Source: Isoetes taiwanensis
Lineage: Eukaryota; Streptophyta; Lycopodiopsida; Isoetales; Isoetaceae
Assembly (NCBI GenBank): GCA_021234155.1
Contig: JAJEKV010000083.1
Span: 1,132,213 to 1,196,212 of the forward strand
Reading direction: 5' to 3'
Length of the DNA stretch: 64,000 bases
The position numbers were made by a program, and so were the translations under genes. The notes beneath the pieces are model-generated. The model made no database searches. It was not told where the DNA came from and was given only the letters and a program-made list of their open reading frames with translations. Positions within the stretch are counted from its first letter, which is position 1, and every line of letters begins with the position of its first letter. Positions 1-11,907 of this stretch are shown here, in pieces.

Positions 1-30
1 CCTTATACGGAATTTTTTAGAAACTCCAAA

Positions 31-141
31 TATACCCCCTACCATATATGTACCTTGAATTCTATAAATTCAGTCATACCCTCTACCATATTTGTACAAT
101 CAATTATCCAAATTCAGCCACACCCCTTACCATATTTATAG
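31..141. repeat. Three degenerate ~45-bp tandem copies
   Basis: A motif of the form ACCCCCTACCATATNTGTAC recurs at about 31-53, 75-97 and 120-141 with AT-rich spacers. No coding potential is seen. Confidence 0.6.
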
Positions 142-1870
142 AATAAGTTTCATAAATCCATTTACACCTTACTACAAGCTGCTACAAGCCTGCCCACAAG
201 TGCCCTCGATCAAGTTATATATACATTTGACTATTTGAGTGACCAAGTTGAGTGTTAAGTAGCTATAGTTTAGGGTTAACCTGGGTTTAACTTGGGGACA
301 AGAGGGACAATTATAAGAATAGACAAATTATGCAAGTCCTTGCTTTAGCGCTCTTTTTGGGTTGTAAGGACTTCTCATTGCAACATGATCTTGATTGTTA
401 GAACAATGTATTGTATCTTAAAAATATATTCGCAAAGACAAAATGTCCCCAAAGACTAAGCAACAAAGACAAAATGTACTGCAAAATGTTCCAAAACATC
501 CTAAGGATATGTACAAGTAATGTACAAAATCTTACACAATAAGTTGTTGGAAAAAAAATTCATATCTAAGACCCAGATCTAAAAGAACGCACACATATCT
601 CACAATTTGTGTTGATACGAAAATGGTGTCATGGTGGCAACAAATATGAAGTAAATTAAATAGATGTATCAAGTTCATATAGCATTTCAGCCCAACCACA
701 ATTGCTATTTACAATTTAAAACTAACTTGCAATTTGTCACTCCCAGTTTGCCCTTTATATTAGCGGAAGGGTGTGTTGGATACACTTTATTGCATTGGAA
801 GGATTTGCATGCATGAGATCTTGTTTATTAATGTATTTCAACCTCTTAAATAAATCTGCGTTCTACTATAGATATTTGTAAATGTTCAAATAAACAAACA
901 AATGTTCTATGTTCAAATAAACAAACAAATGTTCTTCCATGACAAACAAATTTGTGTCATACTATATACATTTGCGGATGTTCTTTTGTGTTTATGACGA
1001 AGAGGGTATCCCCGTACTATTAAGGCTTGGGCTTTTAGAAGCATATTGGTCATATTAGAAATCTTGAAGCAGCAATAGTTGCTTACAATATAAATGCCAC
1101 ATCCCGTTTCTATGGTTTCGGAAGTACTTCCAACTATAAATGAGCAACATTTGTATTCGAATTTGCTGCACATTAAATATATAACGCTCACACAAAGATT
1201 AAAATATTCTCATCTAGTATATCAGATTCTCAAGGCAGCCAGATGGAAAAAGAAGTTACATCGCTATGTTAATGAATTGTCCCTAAATTCTTGAACAAAG
1301 CCTCACCAAACTAAGCTTCATTAACCTAGTATACAACATTCCATTATGTCGCCATGTGGATGCATGCTAGCATGTTCAATTTGTCATGCATGCCCGAGTT
1401 CCTAAAACTCAATAAAGTGGAGGTTTCCTTCAAAACAAATTTTATGACAACTGAAAAGGCTGACATAAGAAATATAACTTGAGAGGTAGACCTGTATCCA
1501 TCCCTATGTGCTCTTTCACAAATCCACAAATCAGTTTATGTCACAAAATAAGATCACTCGCTTCCAAAATTGAAACATAATAAGAATTAACATCGACAAC
1601 ATGGTATGCTCCCCGTTTTTGTGTATCGCCAAACCCGCAGCTCATTACCACGACCTATGGTCTAGATGACTAGCAATGGAGCACACTTGTAGTCGTTTAC
1701 GCCATACCGTTCTTTAAACAATCATAGGAGGTTCATTGTAAGTAATCTGCGATTTTTACAACATGAGCTCCACAAAGACAAGATGCTCTCGGTTTTTCAT
1801 CAAACTGCAAGTTCTTTAGTCGCAGCCTATAACCTACACGACTGCAATAGAGCATAATTATGCCCATTTT
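142..1870. other. AT-rich intergenic stretch, no gene seen
   Basis: Short open frames only, none with recognisable protein features. It contains a perfect 27-bp tandem duplication at 882-935 (unit begins ATGTTCAAATAAACAAACAA). Confidence 0.5.
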
Positions 1871-1948
1871 GCCATCAAAAGTTTATTCTCTGGAGATACC
1901 ACTGAAGCCATCAAGCCATCAAAAGTTTATTCTCTGGAGATACCACTT
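1871..1948. repeat. 44-bp tandem duplication
   Basis: The unit beginning GCCATCAAAAGTTTATTCTC occurs at 1871 and again at 1915, essentially identical, so the duplication is recent. Confidence 0.8.
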
Positions 1949-2022
1949 TGGTTACCATACCCTGACTATTTAACCACTGAAGCCTTCCAATATCCAAAAG
2001 GTACTTAGCCTTCATGATATCA

Positions 2023-2395
2023 GAATTCTGCTGTTATCTCATTCGGCTGCATGCCTTCACACTGCAGCCTTTTAAAACTTTCCTAAGCTAAAAGGTCTTG
2101 TCCATGTTGCACGTGTGCTGCAATGACGGCGTTCCAAGTCACAATGTTTCGCTTTAAACCTTCCTTCTGCATTTCCTCAAAACAATTCGTCACTGAAAAT
2201 GGTATTGACAAGCTACAAAGCGTTCCAGCCCTGGTAGACATAAATTGCTTTGGGATGACTTTGTCTTGGTGAAGCTTGTCTTGCTTTAGTGCTGCTAGGG
2301 TCACACATGTTGTCAAGAAAGTCGTGAAGGTCACCTCATCTGACTTTACCCCATCCACCTGCATTCCTTTGAAACATTCCATGGCAAGATTAATG
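2023..2395 (-). pseudogene. PPR protein fragment (PLS class relic)
   Basis: Minus-strand translation gives pieces typical of plant PLS-type pentatricopeptide repeats: MECFKGMQVDGVKSDEVTFT followed by LTTCVTLAALKQ, then CFEEMQKEGLKRNIVTWNAV, and after a stop FKRLQCEGMQPNEIT. PPR proteins bind organellar RNA and act in editing, splicing or stability. Only about three repeats remain, spacing between repeats is wrong, stops interrupt the frame and there is no start or targeting peptide, so this is a decayed fragment. A second PPR relic lies at 24.7-24.9 kb. The family call is firm; function is lost. Confidence 0.75.
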
Positions 2396-2968
2396 GTCTG
2401 TTAATGGTAAAACAGAGAAGAAAAGATGCCTTGTTAATGGTAAAGAAAGGCCTATTAATGGTCTGTTAATGGTTAAAGATAGAAACGTCTGTGAAGAGAA
2501 GATGCCTTGTTCTTGAACTCATGACTAATAATCTTAGTGCCATTATAGGAAGCGAAAAACTAAAGCCTCTTTCAAAGACTGTAGACATCCTACTACAAAT
2601 TGCAAAAACTATGAAGCGGGACCGCATGACTAGCGCACTGCATGACTAAATGCAAAAAGAACATGAATGAATGTGACTTTATTTGGCTTAAAATCTTCTC
2701 CTCTCATTCGTATCGTTTCATTCTGGCCTGCTGCAGAGACTTCTTCCAGCCAACAAAATATACACATTCTTAGCAAACAAGAAATTTAAAACTCAGAAAG
2801 TTTTGGCACATCAGCCATTAAAACTCCAACAACAAATTATATTAAAACTCCAACATATAAAGTATCATGCTTCATATAAAAAGAGAGAAACAGAGGGCCT
2901 TACTGTATCTTCTTGTGCCATTCCAAATGCCGACCAAATGAGATTTACTTAGAGCACTACTGGAAGAA
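2396..2968. other. Noncoding stretch, no gene seen
   Basis: Contains local copies of a TTAATGGT-rich motif (2390-2480) and otherwise nothing recognisable. Confidence 0.4.
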
Positions 2969-2989
2969 GTGAATACTGCCAAACCAAAT

Positions 2990-3090
2990 GACCGAATATC
3001 GCAATCAATACCCGAATCAAGAAGTGAATACCGCAAATCGAGACCCGAATCAAGAAGTGAATATCGCAAATCGAGACCAACCGAGATCGA
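2990..3090. repeat. 33-bp tandem repeat
   Basis: The unit beginning CCCGAATCAAGAAGTGAATA starts at 3011 and 3044 with near identity, with a degenerate copy upstream (2968-3010). It lies just beyond the 3' side of the DIRS-like element. Confidence 0.7.
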
Positions 3091-3389
3091 AGAGACGCCT
3101 AATGCCGGAAAGCTCCCAAGAGCTTTCGAATGCCAGAAGCTCAGTGATACTCCGGTGGTACTGCGGACCGCCCGATCGGGAGCCCTCGAAGTTTACTCGA
3201 CCAAAAAAAAAAAGACAATACCCCTAACGTATACGAAAAATTGGGGGTAGACCATTGCATCCTACCCCCTAACGTAGGTAGACATTTTTGGACCCTTATG
3301 TCATCCGTACGTATACGTACGGAAATACCTTCAATTAAACCCCCTTCCGTACACGCACGTATTTTATACGGTCCCATTGTGTGCACCCC

Positions 3390-4178
3390 CCGGGGCGTGA
3401 GCCGTGCTCTACAAAGACGAGCATGATGCAATACTTCGGGAATCAAGACAGGCGGAGGAAAGCAGTAGTTATTGAACAGACGCCAATCATAGAACAATGC
3501 ATCAGGCGGAATCCGATGAGGGTAACAATCCTTAGTGTTGAAGACTGGCAGCAAGGCATTGGATGGGCTAGCAAAACGATCCACATGATGAGGGCCCCAG
3601 CGCTCCTCCAAGAGATGAAAAACAGATGGGGAGAGAGAAAACTCGTCAAAGGCCCGAATCTTCGATAGATAATCAGCCCACTCGTTCTCCAAACGTGGAA
3701 CCCACAATGGCTCCAACTGAATCCGATGCTGATAGCAAAAAATTAGTACTTCAAGGAGCAACAAATGAAGGATCGGAGATCGTGAACCGCCATTCTGTAA
3801 TAGAAAAAACACATTTTGGTTATCCCCGCGAGCTATCACGCGAGATGCGGTCAGCAAAGGGGCACACTGCTGCAGGATCTGAAAAAGAGCAAAGAGTTCG
3901 CGCCAAGTGGAAGATTGGAGGCGAGCATCTGCTGAGAAGACACCAGAGAAGGAGAGAGGCGGAGAACCGGGACGTGAAAGCCAGCCACCCCAGCCCTCAT
4001 CGCTAGCATCAAAACCCAAGGTAGACTTGACCACAGTGGGGGGCCAAACAGGGGCTCGATCGAAATGACGTATAACAGTCTCCCACAACCGGATCTCCTG
4101 AGACGCAAGAGGCGACAAGAGGAGAGGGGTATCCCAAAGGTCCGTGATCGCCAAGAAATCTGAAATTGAGGCCCCAAG
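3390..4178 (-). pseudogene. DIRS-like RNase H domain
   Basis: In the same frame as the RT core after the TGA. Visible motifs are STLGFDASDEGWGGWL (catalytic Asp), SSTWRELFALF (catalytic Glu), ARGDNQNVFFLLQNGGSRSP (catalytic Asp), WVPRLENEWADYLSK (catalytic Asp), then the DIRS-type tail WGPHHVDRFASPSNALLPVF and YDWRLFNNYCFPP. It would remove template RNA during cDNA synthesis. Homology ends around LCRARLTPRG; downstream sequence to 3220 contains two copies of an ACCCC(C)TAACGTA motif and low-complexity sequence, not a recombinase. Confidence 0.75.
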
Positions 4179-4181
4179 TCA

Positions 4182-4769
4182 AGGCAAAAGACAAAGATGA
4201 CCCAGGACTAAGCGCAGAGACTGGATAAAACCAAGAAAGCGGGCAATGAGGCGAGGGGTGACATACTGGGAGGCCAACATACTAGAGCAAAGAGACAAGA
4301 CCCGCTTCTTCTTGGCTCGAGAAATGCGAAAGAAACCTTCCTGAGCATCTACGATGAAGCCTAAGAAGATTGTGCGGTGTGAGAGATGAAAACGACACTT
4401 CTTCCATGCCAAGAGAAAACCGGCCCGCTGCAAATCGGCAATGACGCGAATCTGGAGAGACTCAGGGAGGGACTGGCATAAAAACAAGATATCATCGACA
4501 TAGGGCAAGCAACGGATACCCCGACCACGCCAAAACCGAACTAACTGCCTAACTAACTTGGTAAAGACAAAAGGAGCGGAAGCAAGACCAAAAGGGAGAA
4601 CATTAAAGACATAGAATAGACCCTCAAGCTCAAATCCCAAAAAAGTGCGGTGAGGAGGCCAGATAGAGACATGGTGATACCCAGACTTAAGGTCGACTGC
4701 AAAGAGGAAATCCTTAGATAGACATAAATGTACCGGAAGGAGGGGATGGTCAAGAAGGAGTTCAAACAA
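4182..4769 (-). pseudogene. DIRS-like reverse transcriptase core
   Basis: Carries the palm motifs: DFLFAVDLKSGYHHVSI (first catalytic Asp), FNVLPFGLASAPFVFTKL, and LPYVDDILFL (the YVDD box with the two catalytic Asp), followed by FLGFIVDAQEGFFRIS and a thumb/connection region RFLGFIQSLRLVLGHLCLLP. It copies element RNA into cDNA. A TGA at 4179-4181 breaks the frame immediately before the RNase H; the flanking frame is the same, so this is a simple nonsense change, consistent with CGA to TGA decay. Confidence 0.75.
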
Positions 4770-5812
4770 CGCAAATCAAGGATAAGGCGAAACTTGTTGA
4801 GGGCTTTGGGGACGACACCCAAAGGGGAGCAAAAGAACGGCCGGGAGAGGACCTGGGACGCAGCACCCGTACGCAAGAGATCAGATACAACTGAGCGAGC
4901 AAACTCTAGGTGGGCGGACAGAGAAGAATGGTTCGGGGCGGAGAAAGCAACCGATGGACAAGAAGATAACCAAGGGAGGCGATAACCAAACTGAATCCAA
5001 TGCAAGACTTGCTGCGAGGAACATATAGACTGCCAGAAAGGAAGAGCGGCCTGGAGACGGTTAAGGACTATAGAAGCAGAAGCCAAATCGTCAGCAGGGG
5101 AGGGGTCGATGCCCAGATGAGGAATGACGGTGGTGATAGGAGCACATTCTTCCTCGACAATCTGGAGGATAGCATCGGGCACTCGAGGAGATAAGGCAAT
5201 CAATCGAGCATGAAGCTCCCGGAATCTGGACTCCGTCGTACAAAGGAACTCATACTGATGGCGCGTTGACTCCCTCTTAAAGTTGGGAACCGACCGCGAC
5301 GAACGTTCACGAACTTCTTGGCGCAGCACCTCGATCTGCTCATGAACAGAAGTGTTAGAAGAGAGGGTTGATTGAAGGCTCTGGATCTGCGCCATCTGTA
5401 ACTGAAGGGTCTGCAGCAGCTGAGGCACCATATCCATGGGCTGAGAGGAGGGAACTGCAGAACTCATGGTCGGCAAAGAGTGGCTCAATCCCACAGCGGG
5501 GCCCACAGAGGCAAAGGAGAACACAGGAGGCGGCACAGAGGCAAAAGACACAGAGGAAACAGCGCGAGATGGACCAGCCGAGCCAGAGTGAGAAGGTAGG
5601 CCCGTGCATCCAATAGAGGAAAAAATTGGGGTGACAGGCTCAACAGGCGCTGCGGGGGTATGCATAGCAGACACCTCAGAGGCAATCGAAACAGCAGTGG
5701 AGCGAGCACGCCGCATAGGCGGGGTGGAAGGGGCAGTGCTTGCGGCGACCCGTTTGGCCCTTCGAGCCCGCAAAGAAACCTGAGAAGTGCTAGGAACGTC
5801 TTGATCTGCCAT
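4730..5812 (-). pseudogene. DIRS-like gag and RT N-terminus
   Basis: The ATG at 5810-5812 opens a frame starting MADQDVPSTSQVSLRARRAK. The first ~200 residues are Ser/Pro/Ala-rich with a basic start, as in structural (gag-like) regions. From about residue 200 comes a helical segment (RHQYEFLCTTESRFRELHAR), then the RT lead-in VLHWIQFGYRLPWL and the finger region FCSPLGVVPKALNKFRLILD. The frame is lost near 4728 after SFLTIPSFRY, where a one-base deletion moves the RT into the next frame. Inferred product: packaging protein fused to the reverse transcriptase. Confidence 0.7.
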
Positions 5813-5869
5813 AACGTGAGATGTCTTGAAAACTTTGTTGGAACGCAGGCGCTTAGGCAACACAGACCA

Positions 5870-6500
5870 GTCGCGATTCCAGGTAGAGCTTTCGAATGTG
5901 ACAAACTTTAGGAGGTAACAAAACTAGGTAGAGGAGGATGAAGCTAGGAAAAAAGCTCAAGGAGAACGCCGATAGCCAAAGAGAAGAAAAAATGGGCTAT
6001 AAAAAGGGAAAAATGGGCTGAGGTGGCGTCCCCATCCAAGGAATGGCGGTTCTATAGCTAGCGCAATAGAACCGCAGCATTGTTTTTATCCTTATATCAC
6101 ATGTTTTCTTACTTAAATGACTTCCACGATTTTATGCAAAGAAAATTATCCTATTTATTATTACTATGCTATGCTGATTTGCCCCTTTCTGACTTTCTCT
6201 CTCTAGGGTTTACAATCTCTCTCTAGCCCCAAAACCCCCAAACCCCCAAAAGGTGCTCTCGATCACGATTTTGGGTCCCCAAATTGGATTATGAGCACGC
6301 TTTTACAGCCAGAGACCCCATAGCCTTTGGAAGTCAGGGCACAGAATAATGTTGAGCTAGGCTCCAACATTTGCCTGACATTGCCATAGCCCAACCAACT
6401 GCCTCTTGGCCTTGCCTAGCTCAGCCACGCCACCGCCATAGCCTCGCCATAGCTCCCCGCTTAGCCCTCGCCGGACATGACAAGCCCCCGCCATAGCCTA
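5870..6500. other. Junction region, no gene seen
   Basis: Sequence between the DIRS-like and LINE-like elements. It contains a TCTCTCTAGGGTTTA pyrimidine-rich run (6190-6230) and a CCATAGCC-rich degenerate repeat (6380-6520). No gene is supported. Confidence 0.4.
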
Positions 6501-8060
6501 AACCTTGCTTGACATGCTACACCCCAGCCATGGCCACGAAGATGGGCTACTGGGAAAAAACAAGGCGCAGGGCCGCCACTGAAACGGTCCCGATCAGCCA
6601 TCATGGACAGGGAGAGTCATCCTCCATGAAGAAGGAGGCTCTGCTAAGGCTAAGCCCCCTCGGCCGCCATATCGAAGCGGCAGGGATTGATTGCTCGATC
6701 ACACACAGAACTCCCCGCCTCTAAGCAGAGAATTGAAGCCACGCCAAAGCGGGACGGGAGGCTAACAAAGCCCGCGATTGAGGCTAATGCTGCCCACCGG
6801 GCCGGCATGGCAGTGGAGATGGAGTCCTCGCATCCCATGAGCTCGAAAAGCAACCGGGTGGTCGAGAAGAACCGCACTACAAAGCCCGAGACCCGCGACA
6901 CAAAGACGAGAAGATGGCCTTGGCCCCGCACACTTCAATGGCAACAAGCCAGCAGAGCTCGCTGACACGCGCCCGCCCAGACTCTGTTTCATCACCGACA
7001 CCATGGCACAGAGAGGGAGCTGCAATGCACGAGACGATGGTTACCGGTTCCTCGCTTCGCCGAGGTTGAGGAAGCCACCACCATGGCACGGGGAGCGCAG
7101 CCGCCTCGCAGGCAGCCTGCATTACGCCTTCGGTTCTTCGTGAGTACGACGGAGCAAAGAAGCCCAGCCTGATGCCCGCGGTGCTAGGGGCTCAAGCACG
7201 CCTTCGCCACTCGTGAGCTTGAGAGCTCCAGGGGTTGCGTGCAGCCATCCATAGACAGGCTGTGGTCTCCCTACCGAGGTTCATAGTCACCGCAGCAGCG
7301 CATGTGAGATGGCCAAGCAAAGAAGAAAGGTCGCAAGAGCCGAAGTTCCCGACTTTTAGGCCGGTTTCACGACGCTTTAGACCGCTACCCCGCTACTCCT
7401 CCCAAGATGTGCACGCACGCATCGGCAGCCGTGACCACACACCGCTGCCCCGCACTCAAGCCACCCCACGCCATCCCGTACCACCACCACCACCACCCCA
7501 AAGACAGCCCCGCCCTCGCCCACCTTTTTGACCCGGCAGGCCGCAGGTAACTCCAAGAGTGCGACGAGAGGCCATAATCCGGGTAGTCCGAGGCATGTCA
7601 AGAGGAGGGGAGAGTTCCGCCCACAACATCCAACACATACCGACGGATGACATTCCCTGGCCTATTCATGGACATGTCCTATGAAAAGCGCGGATGCCGA
7701 TTGCGCCAGGCAAGATGCTTGAAGGGGACGCCCCCGTCGCGGGACGACCTCACACCAAGACAACAGAGGCACGCAGACAGAGCTTGTCGTATCAAAGACA
7801 TCCGCTACTAAGGAGGATTGGTTCGGGGCAGGATGCACATTTTCCACCAGCATCGCCGCAGACCCCGAAAGGCCCCAATCGCAGCTGAACGTGGCCCTGC
7901 TTCTGCTTCTCCTACCACAGTCCCCCCTTCTCCTGCTCCTACTCTTGCTCCCTCCCCCCACGCCTCTGACCACATCTTGCCTCCGCTCCATCTACTTCTC
8001 CTTCGGCCCTCTTCTTCGCCCCCTCCCTCACACTCAGTGCCGCATACCACTTCTTCTGTG
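6500..8060 (+). other. GC-rich LINE 5' region, ORF1 not readable
   Basis: This stretch is far richer in G and C than its surroundings and runs directly into a LINE endonuclease. Short Pro/Arg/Ala-rich frames occur on both strands but no continuous ORF1 or zinc knuckle could be read. Its composition suggests it belongs to the same LINE insertion or to the GC-rich segment that carried it. Confidence 0.4.
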
Positions 8061-8074
8061 GCGACAAATAGGAA

Positions 8075-8563
8075 TTGTGCCTCCGGGTGGTCTCATGGAA
8101 TTGTCGAGGCTTCCCTTGGCAGAAGGGGGATAGTTTCAACTCCGTGGTAGCCGATATGGATCTCATCTTTCTCATGGAGACATGGGAGCATCTCGGGACA
8201 AAGCTACTGACCTTAGGGTTACCAACATTTCTCGATCTTCAATACCTGTATAGGACAGAGGGGTCATGGTGGGGTTGCTTGCTACTACCTGGACAACCTT
8301 GGCACATTCGGTTACCCTCCAGAAGAGAGACAGACACAACCGGTACTTGTGGGTTCGTGTGCATAATACCAGTGGCAACCCTCTTTTTTCGCTCAAGATT
8401 TCCCTCACGCAGAGCACCTTCTATCGCAGCCACTCCCGATCGGATAGGATGGACCCTTATGTCGATCTATATGATGACATACAAAGACAAGCAGTTGGGT
8501 AGGGTCGCCCTTCTTGGGGATTTCAATGCACCTGACAGGAGTAGAGCAGCCCATGAGACTTGA
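8075..8563 (+). pseudogene. LINE endonuclease fragment
   Basis: Open for 162 codons with APE-like endonuclease landmarks: RVVSWNCRGFPWQ at the start, DLIFLMETWEH (the metal-binding Glu motif, usually L.ETK/W), and RVALLGDFNAPD near the end (the GDFN motif). The endonuclease nicks target DNA to prime reverse transcription. The next frame continues the homology with FDLIICNGSSQRGTASPHAP, so a frameshift lies near 8560. Confidence 0.75.
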
Positions 8564-9779
8564 CCCCTCGGCCGACGATGTCCTCACAGCCTCGCCGCAG
8601 AGAGGCAACCTTGCCACGAGGATTAGGATGACAAAAAGTCACTCGCTTTGGCGCATAGCTTGCTTCTCGCTATGCGGTATTTTTGACTTGATAATTTGCA
8701 ATGGCTCATCACAAAGGGGCACCGCTTCTCCGCACGCACCGCAGATAGGACAATCGGGGGAGGGTCTAGTGTGGTGGACTATGTGCTCAGGTTGCGCAAG
8801 ATATGCATCTCATCGGCCGCTTCCGTGGGCACCGACAGCTTGGGATGAGGAGGTCGACTCGCATCACCTCCCACTTTATTTGACATGGCTTGGCAAGCCG
8901 CCGAACCCCCACTATGCCGTAGCCCCGCCATCCTCGATTCTGGCCAGATTATAAGCAGCCGCAGGACTACGCCGAGATGCTCATGGACGCCCGCCGCCAG
9001 CTTCTGCGGACCCCACACTAGAGCAAGCAGATGCACTGGGTTAGGATCGAGCTATTACGGATGCCGCGGACAGTGTTTTGGGACCCCCTCCCCGCTGTGA
9101 GCCGCCGGACAGAACCTTTCTGGCGAACCGTGGTTTGATGCGAGTGTAAATAACGCAGCGCCACCGGCCACATTATCGATCCAAAACCCGCTTGCGGGCC
9201 ACCACACGAACGATCGCGCCCATCCGAAGGAGACAAAGGCGCGATACCTTGCCGTGCACCGAGGGGAGATGTTCGGCTCGGGCCGACACTCATCCTCGAA
9301 CCTTTGGCCGAAGGCCAACCCAACCCTACAGATCACACCCGCAAAGGGGAGCAAAGGCTTTGGCCGCAGCGGCTCTATGACCCACCGGGGGACGCCAGAC
9401 GCCCATACCCCCACGGGATGGCCCCCATTGGTTCTCGGAGGAGGATGTTGTGGACGACCGCACGGGCCGCTGGCTAATGGCAAGGCACCGACTCACTGGG
9501 TATGCGTGCCGAAAGTTACTCAAATGGGCGTGGCAGCCGGCCGCGTCGATCCTCACTACCCTCGCTCAATAGAGCATTGCAGAAGGTTTCCCCGACAATG
9601 GACCACAAGCGGGTTGTCCCCATTCACAAGGCAGCGACCCAATAATCGTCCCCACCAATTACCGGATGATCATGATAAGTTCAAGATTTGCCAAACCGCT
9701 ATCGGCATTCTCGAAAGCATAGCTGACCCACTGGGGCGAGGCGCTAGATGTGCGAGCCCTCACACAAGCAGTGCTTTAG

Positions 9780-11200
9780 ACCCCGCCACTCAACGATTGA
9801 CCATATCTTTACATCAAGCCAATCGATTGAAGACAACCAAAACCATCTGGCAGACTTGTATTGTCGCTTTGTGGACTTCGCGAAGGCTTTCGACGGTCCC
9901 CCTCGAAAAGCCGGGCTATTGTGATCAAGGCCAACATTGCCGCCGCTGTCGCGCGTAATGCCATATACCAGGTCTGGTATGAGAGTTGTTTTGGCGGTGA
10001 TGCACCGACGGACCAAGCATTCACCAATTAGTATCGTGGTCCTGAGGCTGCCCCTCTCACCAAAACTTTTGGCCTCTACATTGACCGCTTAGAGCCCCTT
10101 ACATCGAAAGCATGGGGGATGGCATACGCCTTTTGCACTGTGTCATCCACCAGCTCATCTATCTGACGATGTTGCCCTTCGCCCACACCCCGTGGGCTAT
10201 GCAGCCTCATCCGGATGCCCTAAACACATTCTCGCCAAAGCTGCACATGCGCTGTGAACTGCCAAGACCGTGGTGGTTCTCATATCCTCTTCATGCCACC
10301 CCACGCCCCGCGCACTCACATATCGAGGGATGCTGTGGAGATCACGCCCACCTACAAGTACCTAGGGGTGGAGTTCCTCTCCTTGCTCATTGGGAGACAT
10401 CCATCCGCTTCTGGGACAAAGAGCCGAAAGCTTTATGCCATGCGTAACAACACCACCGTGCGTAGCTCTATGATTGGGGTCATCACATCTGCTTTCGCAA
10501 CCGGTCGAAGCCCGCCCTTCAGACGGTCGAGGTTTGGGGCCCGGCCGCTCTTTGGCTTAATGGAATGACTTGGAGCAGTGCGGGGAGGCATTTTGGCACG
10601 GCACTTGGGGTGAAACCTTCACCCCTATCGATTTTGTCAGCAGAAACCGGATTCTTGCCGCTTCAATCCGCAGCCCCTTGATAGACACATCGCCTATTTT
10701 CGTAAAGTGGTTAATATGGGTGATACTCGGCCCCGCACCGGCTTACGCCAGGGCAATGGGCCCGCAGCAGCGCCTCGGGCCCTGCTGGAGGGGTAAGAGA
10801 GATCGCTGGTTCGCCAGATGGAACGCAGTAGAGCATGATCGCCCAGTGGACACAGAGGTCGTATCGCGGACAGCCCTGGCAGAATGCCCGGACACTTGCT
10901 TCCTTGGCAAGCTCGGGACCCCGGGCTCTAGAGCAGGTCAAAACGCCTATTACAAGAAGCACATCAACCCGCATTGGTCCGGCCCGCAGCTCTACCTACG
11001 TTCCCGGTGCCTCGAAAAAGTGCGACTCATTGCCTCCATTCGCACGAGGTGCCCACCATCTCCGCGACGAGAAAGGTAGGTGGATTGGAAAGCCCCCGCC
11101 AGACAAAGCTCTGTCGGTCGCCAAACGTGTGCCATTGAGGATGAGTCTCACACTTTCCGAGTTGCCCGGATTCAAATTTATCCAGGCCGGATCACGCTCC
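9780..11200 (+). pseudogene. LINE reverse transcriptase and 3' region fragments
   Basis: Frame-shifting fragments read STIDHIF, HLADLYCRFVDFAKAFDG (motif A), then ITPTYKYLGVEFLS (post-motif C YLGV box), VEVWGPAALW and SAETGFLPLQ (the conserved stretch after the RT of plant LINEs), and LRDEKGRWIGKPPPDK. No single frame spans more than about 170 codons. The catalytic F/YADD box is not clearly readable. Confidence 0.65.
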
Positions 11201-11240
11201 CCTAGTACCTACCTTCTGACTTGCCCCTTTGACATTTGAT

Positions 11241-11600
11241 GCAACACACCGGTCGTGCTCTAGGATCATATCTTCGTGGTAATCGATCTCGAGCCCACCT
11301 GCTGTTCCCCCGCCGCTGCTCGCTGATCACCTATGGGTACAATACATGAGTGTATATATTTGTGTGTTTTTGCATTTCGTATATATTGGAACAGTTTGTC
11401 AGCAGGCTGATTGTTGCCACGGTTTTTCCCTCGAAAACCCTTCGGGACGGGGGTTTTTTAATCGGGTAAAAGCACGCTGTGGTGTTCCAATTCGACTGTC
11501 CCCCCTGTCCCCCCAAATGTGGCGTTGCATCCGTTATTTAAGAATAGAGTCTCAATTTGTGGGGGAAATTCTAATTTCAAAAACTAAAATTCAAATTTAA
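11241..11600. other. Intergenic, shares a repeat with 35.4 kb
   Basis: No gene seen. The sequence TAAAAGCACGCTGTGGTGT at about 11468-11486 recurs in inverted orientation at about 35388-35406. Confidence 0.5.
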
Positions 11601-11907
11601 ATGTCTATTCTTTGGCCCCTTCCTGTTCTTTGCCTACGTCCTGTTCTTTGGCTCCCTCGCTGCTGCAAGCTCCAATCCATTGTGGATATGGATGTCAAAG
11701 AGGTAATCTGTCCACAAACGTTAACTGGCATTTCAGACAGGAGAAAATGAAGAAGAACCAAGGAACAATAAATGTTGAAGAAAAGACGCCAGAGGAAAAG
11801 AAGAAGAGAAGAAAAATTGGAGCTTGCAGAATTGGCAGAAGGATCCGGTTCATCAAGAAGTGCAAGCAGTAAACGCCGTATTGTCCTTAATTTGCTAACG
11901 TCTTTCC

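Larger units (their letters stand above)
3390..5812 (-). mobile_element. DIRS-order retroelement, 3' truncated
   Basis: A minus-strand retroelement with a gag-like N-terminal part, reverse transcriptase and RNase H. The layout and residues around the RT (a GYRLPWL-type stretch before the RT, LRTGAASQVL, RLILDLRCLN, AVDLKSGYHH, YVDDILF) and the long RNase H tail (HHVDRFASPSNALLPVFNTK) match DIRS/Ngaro-type elements rather than LTR or LINE elements. DIRS-order elements use a tyrosine recombinase instead of an integrase; none is seen here. Homology stops near 3390 in the expected post-RNase H region, so the 3' part is missing. One frameshift (about 4728) and one in-frame TGA (4179-4181) show it is dead. 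Confidence 0.75.
8075..11240 (+). mobile_element. Decayed LINE (non-LTR retrotransposon)
   Basis: Plus-strand order: APE-type endonuclease (8075-8800), reverse transcriptase (about 9650-10500) and a C-terminal region with a zinc-finger-like segment (10560-11200). Key traces are VVSWNCRG and LLGDFNA in the endonuclease, CRFVDFAKAFD near 9880 (RT motif A), ITPTYKYLGVEF at about 10340, and LRDEKGRWIGKPPPDKA near 11060. Many stops and frameshifts divide the frames, so no part can work. No poly(A) tail is obvious; the homology fades near 11240. The element is much more GC-rich than its neighbours. Confidence 0.75.

Noticed and set aside
4728-5616. Plus-strand frames opposite the DIRS-like element
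   Set aside because: They are basic, repetitive shadows of the gag/RT coding strand with no domain of their own.
6650-8050. Many Arg/Ala/Pro-rich frames on both strands
   Set aside because: High GC content makes open frames likely by chance; none shows a known motif or codon-position signal by eye.
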